The notes beneath the pieces are model-generated. The model did no database searches. It saw only the letters and a program-made list of their open reading frames with translations, and was not told the origin of the DNA. Positions 33,500 to 41,417 of a stretch of 64,000 nt of DNA are shown in pieces; the stretch's first letter is position 1, and the number at the start of each line of letters is the position of its first letter. The position numbers were made by a program, and so were the translations under genes. The stretch comes from Pseudomonadota bacterium (GTDB taxonomy: Bacteria; Pseudomonadota; Gammaproteobacteria; Xanthomonadales; SZUA-38): positions 1 to 64,000 of the forward strand of contig JBCCCR010000037.1 in NCBI GenBank assembly GCA_039033415.1, written 5' to 3'.

Positions 33500-34672
33500 T
33501 CAATAAGCGGCTGCCTGTGCCGGCTTGGCGGTTTCGCTCGGGTCGACCCACTTTGCCAAGGTGTTGCGGACGAAGGTCAAGCTTGCTTCTGCGTCGTAGG
33601 GAGCATCCGCGCTGATGCCGCCCGCGTACTGAAACATCACCATAAACAGCGACTGGTCATCGAGCTTTTTAGGCACGTGGAAGCTTTCGTGTTGTTCGAA
33701 CAACTCATTCCATACCTGGCGCACGTCGGCCCAAAACGGCCCGGTCGTTTTCCAGTACTCGTCGCCCGACGAGAAGTCGTGATCGACGATCCGCTCGTAG
33801 CGTGCCATGCCCTGCTCGCGAGCGAGATAGGGTTGCTCCGGGTTGGGTGAGCCGTCTTCGGTCAGCACCAGCTTGAGATTGTTTTCTTCCTGGACCCAGC
33901 CGTTGCGCGTGATGGTGTGCCGGTTAGTGCCTTCGAGCACGTGGTAATCATCGCGGACGCTGAATTCGCGACGGGGCAGGGGGCGCCAGGTTTTGCTGCT
34001 CAGCCAGCTGGAGTAGCTGGGCGTGTGCTCCCATCGGCCGTAAGCCTGATAGCGGGGAGAGTCGTCAACCTGATACACCGACTGTGACCAGGTGCCGGCC
34101 GCTTCCTCGGCCGTAAGCGTTGTTTTTCGAAAACGTTGGTGGCCGTCGTAAACGTGCAGCGCCCGATCCTCGTACTGCCAGTCCTGACGCCAGTGCTTGA
34201 CGACGGCGGGTCCCTGGACGGCACCTTCCTGATCGACAAAAAACATCACGATGATGTGCTGGAGGCTCACAAATTCGGGCTTATCCTCGACGACATAAAC
34301 GTATTCGGTACCCCAGGACTGATAGGGACGCTTGGGCTGGTAGCCGGCGGTATATCCGACAGTCTCGAGGAAATCAAACGAGGTGCGGTAAGGACCCGCC
34401 ATCGCCAATATGGCCCGGCGATCGCGTTCCTTTTTTGTGATGCCCGGAGCCTGAAGGTTTTCCCAGGCCTCCGAGGACTCGGTGTCCAGGGTCACTGCCG
34501 GCCCTTTCGTGGTGCCACCGCGTGGCGCCATGGTGCTTTGATCCACGAAGTTCCAGGAAAAGGTGTACTGTCGGTCGATGGGTTCAACGTTTTCTTCCTC
34601 CGCACTGTTAGCAAATACGGAGGCGGCTAAAAATGTGAGCGGCAGAGCGAGGAATAAGCTTTTGGATGTCAT
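33500..34672 (-). CDS. DUF6607-like exported protein, Fur-box neighbour
   Basis: This 390-residue protein has a signal peptide (LALPLTFLAASVFANSA). The body is rich in Trp and Tyr with the pattern WNFVDQSTMAPRGGTTKGP, KERDRRAILAMAGPYRTSFDFLETVGY and SWGTEYVYVVED, which fits the DUF6607 family as I remember it; the function of that family is not established. I chose the ATG at 34672 since it starts just before the signal peptide; the frame is open to 34729. A Fur-like site lies about 70 bases upstream, shared with the divergent helix-hairpin-helix gene, so iron control is likely. A periplasmic or envelope role in iron or haem handling is inference from that context. Confidence 0.75.
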   Translation of the reverse strand: MTSKSLFLALPLTFLAASVFANSAEEENVEPIDRQYTFSWNFVDQSTMAPRGGTTKGPAVTLDTESSEAWENLQAPGITKKERDRRAILAMAGPYRTSFDFLETVGYTAGYQPKRPYQSWGTEYVYVVEDKPEFVSLQHIIVMFFVDQEGAVQGPAVVKHWRQDWQYEDRALHVYDGHQRFRKTTLTAEEAAGTWSQSVYQVDDSPRYQAYGRWEHTPSYSSWLSSKTWRPLPRREFSVRDDYHVLEGTNRHTITRNGWVQEENNLKLVLTEDGSPNPEQPYLAREQGMARYERIVDHDFSSGDEYWKTTGPFWADVRQVWNELFEQHESFHVPKKLDDQSLFMVMFQYAGGISADAPYDAEASLTFVRNTLAKWVDPSETAKPAQAAAY

Positions 34673-34737
34673 GATCGGATCGTCAGGGCGAAAAAGACTG
34701 AGTGTAAATTGCCTTCTTGGCGTTCGCAATTGCTAAT

Positions 34738-34756
34738 ACAAATGATTATCGTTATT
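34738..34756. promoter_or_regulatory. Candidate Fur box between divergent genes
   Basis: The 19 bases ACAAATGATTATCGTTATT match the Fur consensus GATAATGATAATCATTATC at 13 of 19 positions, with a nearly unbroken central match. The surrounding AT-rich sequence extends the hexamer array. The site lies 66 bases before the DUF6607-like start and 111 bases before the helix-hairpin-helix start, so repression of both units is possible under iron-replete conditions. Confidence 0.65.
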
Positions 34757-34867
34757 ATTGGATGATACGAACAGAGGTGGTTGAACTGCTGAAGCTTGCC
34801 TCACGGGCATTGCGACTGTATGACGTCGTCTCAAAGCACATCACTGCCCCATGTTAAGGAACCATTA

Positions 34868-35509
34868 ATGAACACCCAGACTGTTCTCCGTGCGGGTTTG
34901 CTCACCGCCGCGCTTTCCCTGGTCAGCGCCGGGGCAATCGCCCAGGTCGGCAACAACCAAAAACTCCTCAACCCCAATCTCGCCTCAGAGTCGGAGCTCG
35001 CTGCGCTTCCCAACGTGTCGGCGGAGTTAGCGAACCAAATTGTGGCCGGTCGGCCCTTCCTCAGTGGCGACGACCTGCACACACTGGTTGCTGCCGAACT
35101 CAGCGAAGCCCAGCTTGAGGAACTCTACGGAGCGATGTTTCTGCCCCTGAACCTCAACACCGCCAGCCGCGCGGTGATCATGCGGGTCGGGGGCATGAGC
35201 CGAAAAATGGCCCACGAGTTCGAGGAGTATCGCCCCTACACCAGTATCGAACAGTTCCGTCGAGAAATGGGGAAATACGTGGATGACGCGGAGGTCGCCA
35301 GGCTCGAGCAGTATGTCTTTGTCCCCATGAATCTCAACGAGTCATCGGACGATCACTTCAAAACAATTCCAGGCATGAGCCGAAAGATGGTCCACGAGTT
35401 TGAGGAGTATCAACCCTATGCGGACATGGGTGAGTTTCGGCGCGAAATCGGCAAGTACGTCGACGAGGCTGAGGTCGCCCGACTCGAGCGGTACGTCACC
35501 TTAGATTGA
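34868..35509 (+). CDS. Exported ComEA-like protein with repeated helix-hairpin-helix modules
   Basis: This 214-residue protein has a signal peptide ending GAIAQ (about residue 26). Three helix-hairpin-helix-like modules follow, the first diverged (NPNLASESELAALPNVSAEL) and the other two clear repeats of each other: NLNTASRAVIMRVGGMSRKM and NLNESSDDHFKTIPGMSRKM, each followed by HEFEEY and (M/I)GKYVD(D/E)AEVARLE. ComEA-type modules bind DNA in competence systems, but no competence genes are nearby and the repeats here are acidic. The ATG at 34868 follows AAGGAA. It shares a Fur-like site with the divergent gene and is followed after 10 bases by a MsrQ-like membrane protein. Role in iron response is inference. 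Confidence 0.83.
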   Translation: MNTQTVLRAGLLTAALSLVSAGAIAQVGNNQKLLNPNLASESELAALPNVSAELANQIVAGRPFLSGDDLHTLVAAELSEAQLEELYGAMFLPLNLNTASRAVIMRVGGMSRKMAHEFEEYRPYTSIEQFRREMGKYVDDAEVARLEQYVFVPMNLNESSDDHFKTIPGMSRKMVHEFEEYQPYADMGEFRREIGKYVDEAEVARLERYVTLD

Positions 35510-35519
35510 CCCACCTGAG

Positions 35520-36101
35520 TTGTCGCTTTTCACCCGGCCCTGGGTATTGTGGTGCACGCTGGCCGCGCCGGGCGTCTGGTGGCTCTATGGCTATCTTGCG
35601 GAGTGGATATTCTACGGTCAGCTGATTCAGCTGACCGGCGATTTTTCGGTTCAGCTCCTCATCGTGACCTTGGCGGTCACGCCGCTGAGCCGTCTTTTTC
35701 CCGGTGCAGGTCTCTCGCGCTGGCTTAAGGCGAGACGCCGCAACCTCGGCGTCGCAAGCTTCGCTTATGCCACCTTTCACACCGTGGTCTATCTCGACCG
35801 GAAGGCCTCGCTGTCTCGCATCGTGGACGAGGCGCTGGAGTGGTCAATGTTCACCGGCTGGCTGGCGCTGCTGATTTTTCTGGCGCTGGCGCTCACCAGC
35901 AACAACCGAGCCGTGCGCAGCCTCAAGCGCCGCTGGCAGCAGCTTCATTGGTGGGTTTATCCCGCAGCGGCGCTGACGTTTCTCCACTGGTGGCTCGGCG
36001 CTTTTGATCCTACGTCGGCACTTATCCATCTGGCGATTTTGCTGGTGGTTTTATCGTCCCGTTTTCTGCTTCGATGGGGTAGGTCAAACCGCGGCCGCTG
36101 A
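35520..36101 (+). CDS. MsrQ/YedZ-like ferric-reductase-type membrane protein
   Basis: This 193-residue inner-membrane protein has about five helices and the histidines expected to hold haem b (FAYATFHTVVYLDRK, then LHWWVYPAAALTFLHWW). It resembles MsrQ, which passes electrons from the quinone pool or NADH to the periplasmic methionine sulfoxide reductase MsrP. No msrP gene is present here. Instead it follows the helix-hairpin-helix gene by 10 bases and lies in a Fur-box unit. It may reduce a different periplasmic partner, or iron itself. The start is a TTG at 35520 with no strong ribosome site, so translation may be coupled to the gene upstream. Confidence 0.85.
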   Translation: MSLFTRPWVLWCTLAAPGVWWLYGYLAEWIFYGQLIQLTGDFSVQLLIVTLAVTPLSRLFPGAGLSRWLKARRRNLGVASFAYATFHTVVYLDRKASLSRIVDEALEWSMFTGWLALLIFLALALTSNNRAVRSLKRRWQQLHWWVYPAAALTFLHWWLGAFDPTSALIHLAILLVVLSSRFLLRWGRSNRGR

Positions 36102-36190
36102 TTCGCTGCGCGTCATAGTTTTCCAGGTAAACCCGATGCGGGTGGCGGGCGTCAAAACCTAATACCTGTCGTTTCTTCTGGAGTAACACG

Positions 36191-38242
36191 ATGCACAAAG
36201 CCGGCCTCTGCGCCCTGGTTTCCCTGGTCATTTCTCAAGCCGCCATTGCGGATAACGGGCAGATCGCCCACGCCCACCCGGTATCGGGCATCAAGATTGA
36301 TGGCAATCCGGCCGACTGGCCGAAATCCCTTCCGTCCTATCCCATACAGCGGTCCGGCGACGGCGATCTGGTGCCCGCCAACGAGGCCTTCGACGCCCGC
36401 TTTCGCGCGGCCTACGTGCCCGGCGGACGGAGCGTGTTTTTCGCGGTGGAAGTGAAAGACGACGCACATTCGGTGACCGCCGATGCGGACCCTGATTGGT
36501 CCGCGCACGACAGCGTCATCGCCTATCTGGACTTTAACCACACCAAGAACGGGTCTGCTTCGGCCCTCTATCTCGCGCTCGGCGACCATCGAGACATGCT
36601 CAGCGGCGAGGGAAGCTGGGACGCAGACGTGGCCAAAGCTACGTGGGATCAAGCGGAAGCGGTGGTCAAAAGGCATGAGGGCAAGACGGTGTATGAGTGG
36701 CGTATCGACGCTCACAAAAACCTGGCGGCTAACTCGGTCGTTGGCCTCGACTTTTTGATTGCTGACAACGACAAGCCCGGCGAAGACAGTCCGTCGACGC
36801 TCTACGTCTGGGGCCCGGGCTTCGGGAAAAGCCAGGCGGGCGGCACCACCGGTGACCTGCTGTTGCTGCCGGCAGACGCTCAGCTCACAACGTTGTCGGG
36901 CAAGATCGGCATGGTGTCACCGGCCGGCGGCGTGGTGCCCGCCGACAGCAAGCTGAGAGTCCAGGTGAGTTCGGAAGATCAGCCCGAACTGTGGCTGCAG
37001 ACGCGCTCTGATGAAACCGGGAATTATCAGCTGGACCTGCCACGCGGGAAGTACACCATCACCAGCGCCAGCAGCATGGTTCGTAAGGACGACGAAATTC
37101 CGCAGGTGGTCGGACCGAGCAAGCCCATCACGGTGGAGGTTTCCGGTAAGGCCGAAGTTAAAGCTCCGACGCTAGGGCTTAACACGATGGAATTACCAAT
37201 CCGGCTGTCGGAACGCGGAGCTTTGTTTACCTTCGGCCAAGACAGTGAAGCGGCTCTTGATGAGACGGTCGAGGCGCTGATGAAACACTTTGACGTCCCG
37301 GGTCTTTCGCTCGCCCTGGTGAAAGACGGCGAGCTCCGATTCAACAAGCGTTACGGCGTCCGCAACGCGTACAGTGGCGATCCCGTGCTCGAGGACACGC
37401 TGTTTGAGGCAGCCTCAATCACCAAAGCGGTTTTTGCCTTTGCCGTGAATCGGCTGGCGGAGCGGGGTGTGATCGATCTGGATAAGCCGCTCTATGAATA
37501 TCTGCCGTTTGAGGATATCGCGCACGACAAGCGATACCAGAAAATCACCGGGCGTATGGCGCTGTCTCACCAGACGGGTTTTCCCAACTGGCGCTGGGCC
37601 AACGATGACGGCAAGATCGACATCAAGTTCTACCCCGGCATCAAATACGGCTACTCGGGCGAGGGCTTTGAATACCTTGGGCGTGTGGTGTCCCACCTGA
37701 CGGGCAAGCCGCTTGAGCAGGTGCTGCTGGAAGAGGCGCTGCAGCCGATGGATTTTGCCGGCAATACCTATTTCTCCGACCGCCCTGAGCTACATCGTCA
37801 GGCGTCGCGTGGCCATCTGGCGGGCATGACCGGACCGCACGATTTTCCCGGCGAGGTCGGCGTTGCGCACAGCATGTACACCGAAGCCAAAACGTTTTCC
37901 GGGTTTATGGTCTCGCTGCTGGCGCGCAAGGGGCTGTCAGCCGAGGGCTACGAGAAAATGCTGGAGCCCCAGGTGGAAGTGCCGCTGGATCCCGAGGAGC
38001 AGCCGCAGTGGCCGAGTCGCTATGGGCTGGGCTTCCACCTGATGAACACCCCGTACGGACTGGCTTATGGTCACGGTGGCAACAACGGCAATTTCACCTG
38101 CCAGTTCGAGCTTTATCCGGAACAGGATATGGGTTTTGCGATCTTCACCAACGCGGATACCGGCTCGCTGCTGGTTAACGCGCTTCGCGAATATCTGGTG
38201 ATTGGTAGCGCTGAACCACAGGCGCTCAGCAGTATCGATTGA
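36191..38242 (+). CDS. Exported serine hydrolase (beta-lactamase/class C-like) with N-terminal beta-sandwich region
   Basis: This 683-residue protein has a signal peptide (GLCALVSLVISQAAIA). Residues about 25-215 resemble a CBM9/DOMON-type beta sandwich (IKIDGNPADWPKS, RAAYVPGGRSVFFAVEVKDDAH). A carboxypeptidase-regulatory-like strand region lies at about 230-320. The C-terminal 340 residues are a PF00144-type serine hydrolase: nucleophile motif S409-I-T-K412, Tyr488 in YSG, and HGG at 628-630. Family members include esterases, D-amino peptidases and beta-lactamases. The N-terminal region suggests binding to a carbohydrate or other surface before hydrolysis. GGAG precedes the ATG. It ends at a hairpin (38260-38283) facing the convergent exported SDR. 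Confidence 0.87.
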   Translation: MHKAGLCALVSLVISQAAIADNGQIAHAHPVSGIKIDGNPADWPKSLPSYPIQRSGDGDLVPANEAFDARFRAAYVPGGRSVFFAVEVKDDAHSVTADADPDWSAHDSVIAYLDFNHTKNGSASALYLALGDHRDMLSGEGSWDADVAKATWDQAEAVVKRHEGKTVYEWRIDAHKNLAANSVVGLDFLIADNDKPGEDSPSTLYVWGPGFGKSQAGGTTGDLLLLPADAQLTTLSGKIGMVSPAGGVVPADSKLRVQVSSEDQPELWLQTRSDETGNYQLDLPRGKYTITSASSMVRKDDEIPQVVGPSKPITVEVSGKAEVKAPTLGLNTMELPIRLSERGALFTFGQDSEAALDETVEALMKHFDVPGLSLALVKDGELRFNKRYGVRNAYSGDPVLEDTLFEAASITKAVFAFAVNRLAERGVIDLDKPLYEYLPFEDIAHDKRYQKITGRMALSHQTGFPNWRWANDDGKIDIKFYPGIKYGYSGEGFEYLGRVVSHLTGKPLEQVLLEEALQPMDFAGNTYFSDRPELHRQASRGHLAGMTGPHDFPGEVGVAHSMYTEAKTFSGFMVSLLARKGLSAEGYEKMLEPQVEVPLDPEEQPQWPSRYGLGFHLMNTPYGLAYGHGGNNGNFTCQFELYPEQDMGFAIFTNADTGSLLVNALREYLVIGSAEPQALSSID

Positions 38243-38259
38243 GCTTTGAGGCGACGACG

Positions 38260-38283
38260 GTGAGGGCTCAGGCGAGCCCTCAC
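38260..38283. terminator. Hairpin between convergent genes
   Basis: GTGAGGGCT (38260-38268) and AGCCCTCAC (38275-38283) form a perfect nine-pair stem with loop CAGGCG. It lies between two converging stops (38242 and 38296) and lacks a T-run on either side, so it is a possible two-way stop or a blocker of converging polymerases. Confidence 0.4.
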
Positions 38284-38295
38284 GCTGGCCGGGCC

Positions 38296-39324
38296 TTACG
38301 GCTGTTCGTCGTAGAACCCCGGCATCGTTCTTGGCTGTTTACCTTGGGCAATGCGGGCCTCATTCCGGTAGATCTCGAGCAGTTCGTCGTCGCTTAAGCT
38401 GTGGTCAGCGTCCACGTTGAGCCCGGCGATCTCCTCCAGCAACTTGGCGATGGTAATGCGCGCTTCGTCCGACTCACCGGGAACAAGATAGTGCTCGCGA
38501 GGTGACTCGGAAAACAGCGCCTGTTCAATCGCGAGCGCAACGGGCATTGGCGAGGGCCCGATGTTCATGGGTTCGCCGGACATACGACGCTTACAGCTGT
38601 CGATGTAGCTCTCCATGCTCTTGCCAAAGTAGCGATAGGTTTTTTTCGCCTGGTTCTGCAGCATTCGTTTGCATCGCGATTTGCCAATGTCTGACGCAAA
38701 GCCGCCGGGGAGGATTGAACTAACCGCCACGCCCAACGGACCAAGCTCCCAGGCCATCTGATCGGTAAGTCCTTCCAGGGCGTGTTTGCTTGCCACGTAC
38801 ATGCCGTAGCCGTCGAATCCGCCGGCGAGGACGCCCGAAATCGAGCTGATGTTGACGATTCGCCCCTTTGACTCGATCACCAGGGGCGCAAAAGCTTTGC
38901 TCACCCGAAATACACCGAAGACGTTCACGTCAAAAATGAACTGAAAGTCCTTAAAGTCTGCTTCGATCAAGGGGTCGACGACATTGACGCCGGCGTTGTT
39001 CACTAGCCCCCAGAGTCCACGGCCTTCTTTTTCGATGAGCTCGACCGCCGCGTCGATGTCGCTTTGGATCGTGACGTCGAGCCGAACGGCCTTGATATTC
39101 TCAATCTCGTTCAGCTCGTCGATATCGTTTTGCTTCCTCGCCCCGGCGTAAACGAAGTAACCAGCTTTAGCCAGGTGCTCAGCGGTCAGTCTGCCGATGC
39201 CGGTGGTGGCGCCGGTGATCAACACCGCCTTCGGGGTTTTGGTCTCTTGTGCCGGGGCAGCGTTAGCCCAGGCGAGGAGCACAACCGCAACAATACCAAT
39301 TGTTCGAGTTACGCTTCGCATCAA
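38296..39324 (-). CDS. Short-chain dehydrogenase with an apparent secretion signal
   Basis: This 342-residue protein has a classical SDR core: TGATTGIG (G38, G42, G44), NNAG at 109-112, SSISG at about 160-164 and the catalytic Y176-V-A-S-K180. It is preceded by what reads as a Sec signal peptide (residues 1-25, TIGIVAVVLLAWANAAPA). Classical SDRs need NAD(P), which is thought to be absent from the periplasm, so either the leader is an anchor facing the cytoplasm or the enzyme works with a bound cofactor. It also has a C-terminal extension of about 60 residues beyond the fold (ISDDELLEIYRNEARI-like helix). The gene stands alone, convergent with the serine hydrolase. AGGAG is seen upstream of the ATG. 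Confidence 0.88.
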   Translation of the reverse strand: MMRSVTRTIGIVAVVLLAWANAAPAQETKTPKAVLITGATTGIGRLTAEHLAKAGYFVYAGARKQNDIDELNEIENIKAVRLDVTIQSDIDAAVELIEKEGRGLWGLVNNAGVNVVDPLIEADFKDFQFIFDVNVFGVFRVSKAFAPLVIESKGRIVNISSISGVLAGGFDGYGMYVASKHALEGLTDQMAWELGPLGVAVSSILPGGFASDIGKSRCKRMLQNQAKKTYRYFGKSMESYIDSCKRRMSGEPMNIGPSPMPVALAIEQALFSESPREHYLVPGESDEARITIAKLLEEIAGLNVDADHSLSDDELLEIYRNEARIAQGKQPRTMPGFYDEQP

Positions 39325-39525
39325 TTTCTCCTCTTAGAAAGTTTTCTCAGAGCACAAAGTTTTCGACATTGACGCGCGAGAACTTCGATGGCGCAAAAGG
39401 TTGTGCTCTGGATAGTAGCGGATTCGTCGCTGTCGGAAAGCTCAGCACCATCAGGCGCCGGGCACCGCGTTGACAGAAATCTGAACATACTGCGTAATCG
39501 CGACCGTGATCTTTCCGGAGTTGCC
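39325..39525. other. Divergent intergenic region
   Basis: This 200-base gap separates the exported SDR (minus) from the LEA14-like lipoprotein (plus). An in-frame extension of the lipoprotein gene back to 39388 has no lipoprotein signal. No operator or promoter is clear. Confidence 0.3.
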
Positions 39526-40011
39526 ATGCTGAGTCATTGCTGTACGAAGCCAAGACCCGGGCTGCTGAGTGCCGTTTTGCTGCTGGCTATTTCTCTCAGC
39601 GGCTGCGCCGGACTTCGTCCCGGCTATGAGCGGCCGACGGTGGCAGTCAGTTCTTTTCGCGCACTGCCGGGGAGCGGCGCTCTGCCCGAATTTGAAATCG
39701 GGCTGCAGGTCATCAACCCAAACCCAGAGCCCCTCGAGCTGCGGGGTGTTTCCTATTCGATTCGCCTTGAGGGCCATGAGCTGATCAAGGGCGTGGCTAA
39801 CAACCTGCCGGTCGTAGAGGGTTACGGCCAGGAGGCCGTTACGCTGACGGCGTCCGCGAATCTGCTCGCTGGGATCAGGCTGCTCACAGACCTGATGAGC
39901 GGGCCGCGCGACAGTTTTCGCTATGAATTTCGCGCTAAGTTGGATCCGGGTGCACTGGTGCCATCGATACGCATTACGGATGCGGGCGAAATCAATCTAA
40001 GGAGTAACTAA
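39526..40011 (+). CDS. LEA14-like (WHy domain) lipoprotein
   Basis: This 161-residue protein has a lipoprotein signal with lipobox LSGC (cysteine near residue 27). The mature part is one WHy/LEA type-2 domain, an immunoglobulin-like sandwich (FEIGLQVINPNPEPLELRGVSYSI, then NNLPVVEGYGQEAVTL). Such proteins occur in desiccation or envelope-stress responses, though bacterial members have no established role. I chose the ATG at 39526, preceded by CCGGAG, because it places the signal at the N-terminus. The stop is two bases from the start of the transporter gene, so the two are co-translated or at least co-transcribed. Confidence 0.88.
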   Translation: MLSHCCTKPRPGLLSAVLLLAISLSGCAGLRPGYERPTVAVSSFRALPGSGALPEFEIGLQVINPNPEPLELRGVSYSIRLEGHELIKGVANNLPVVEGYGQEAVTLTASANLLAGIRLLTDLMSGPRDSFRYEFRAKLDPGALVPSIRITDAGEINLRSN

Positions 40012-40012
40012 T

Positions 40013-41392
40013 ATGGCAGCAGGCGGCGCACAAACGGAGATGTGGTCCTCGCGGAGCGGGTTTCTGCTCGCGAGCATCGGTTTTGCTGTAGGGCTCGGGA
40101 ATATCTGGCGCTTCCCTTACGTAACCGGCGAATACGGCGGCAGCGCGTTTTTGTTTGTCTATCTCGCCTGCGTGGTGTGTATCGGCATTCCGCTGTTGAT
40201 GACAGAGCTGGCGATCGGCCGACGCGGTCGCAGCAGTCCCGCGGGAAGCTTCCGTGAGGTGGCTTATGAAGCTGGCGCAAGCCCCGCCTGGCGTCATGTC
40301 GGGACGCTCGGCGTACTCTGCGTGTTTACGATTTTGTCGTATTACACCGTCTTGTCAGGCTGGACCTTCGACTACCTTGTGCGATCGGTTGGCGGCGCCT
40401 TTGGCGGCATAACCAGCGAGCAGTCCGGCGCCATGTTTGGAGACTTGATGAACAACCCCGGGCGGCTGCTGTTTTGGCATACGGTGGTTAACGTCCTCAT
40501 CGTCGTTGTGGTGCGCCGGGGTGTCCAGGGCGGTATCGAAAAGGCGGTGAAGCTGCTCATGCCGGCCCTGTTTGCGGCGCTGCTAGTCATGGTGGGCTAC
40601 GGCGTTGTCGCCGGCGATTTCGCGGCGGCGCTGAAATTTATGTTCGAACCGGACTTCAGCAAAATCACGTTCGAGACGCTGATGGTGGCAATCGGTCAGG
40701 CCTTCTTTTCCATCGGTATCGGGCTGGCGGCGATGATCACCTTTGGTGCTTACCTGCCGAAGCAGGTGTCGATTCCCGGTTCTGCGGTGACCGTGGCGTT
40801 GGCTGATACCGGGGTCGCGGTGATCGCGGGGCTCGTCATCTTTCCGCTGGTGTTTCAGTTTGGCCTGGAACCCTCCGGCGGACCGGGCCTGATCTTTACC
40901 ACCTTGCCGATCGCCTTTGGGCAGATGCCGGGCGGGCAGGTGTTCGGTGCCATCTTTTTTGTGCTGCTGATCGCCGCGGCGCTCTCGTCGTGTATCGGCT
41001 GCGCTGAGGCTGTCGTCTCCTGGGTGGATGAGCACTGGGGCGTTTCGCGGCAGAAAGGTGTGCTGATGGTGGCCGGTGGAGCCTGGCTGCTGGGATTTCT
41101 GTCGATTGCGTCGCTGGGTCGCTGGTCGGGCTACTACCCGCTGGACTTCATCCCGGTGTTTGCGGGCAAAACGATTTTCGACACGCTCGACTTCCTGGCC
41201 GCGAACATTCTCCTGCTGATCGGTGGCTTGTTGACGTCGCTGTTCTTTGGGTGGGTGGTGCCCCGCTCGCTAAAGCAGGACGAGCTGGGCCTGGGCGACG
41301 GCGTGCTGTTTGGCTTTTGGCGCGTAATGCTGAGATTTGTGATCCCGCCGATCCTCCTGATCGCCCTGGTTTTGGGATTGACCCAGTCCTAG
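40013..41392 (+). CDS. Sodium-dependent transporter (NSS/SNF family)
   Basis: This 459-residue membrane protein has about 11-12 helices. The first carries the family hallmark FAVGLGNIWRFPYVTGEYGGSAF (here split over residues 23-46), which forms the sodium and substrate site in LeuT-type transporters. NSS proteins import amino acids or related compounds with sodium. The AAGGAG before the ATG overlaps the end of the lipoprotein gene. Downstream a class III aminotransferase converges; the two may act on the same amine or amino acid. The substrate cannot be read from the sequence. Confidence 0.95.
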   Translation: MAAGGAQTEMWSSRSGFLLASIGFAVGLGNIWRFPYVTGEYGGSAFLFVYLACVVCIGIPLLMTELAIGRRGRSSPAGSFREVAYEAGASPAWRHVGTLGVLCVFTILSYYTVLSGWTFDYLVRSVGGAFGGITSEQSGAMFGDLMNNPGRLLFWHTVVNVLIVVVVRRGVQGGIEKAVKLLMPALFAALLVMVGYGVVAGDFAAALKFMFEPDFSKITFETLMVAIGQAFFSIGIGLAAMITFGAYLPKQVSIPGSAVTVALADTGVAVIAGLVIFPLVFQFGLEPSGGPGLIFTTLPIAFGQMPGGQVFGAIFFVLLIAAALSSCIGCAEAVVSWVDEHWGVSRQKGVLMVAGGAWLLGFLSIASLGRWSGYYPLDFIPVFAGKTIFDTLDFLAANILLLIGGLLTSLFFGWVVPRSLKQDELGLGDGVLFGFWRVMLRFVIPPILLIALVLGLTQS

Positions 41393-41417
41393 CTTCCAGC
41401 GCGGTCAGGATTGCGGG

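Noticed and set aside
41393-41417. Terminator between the transporter and the aminotransferase
   Set aside because: The 25-base gap has no stem with a T-run.
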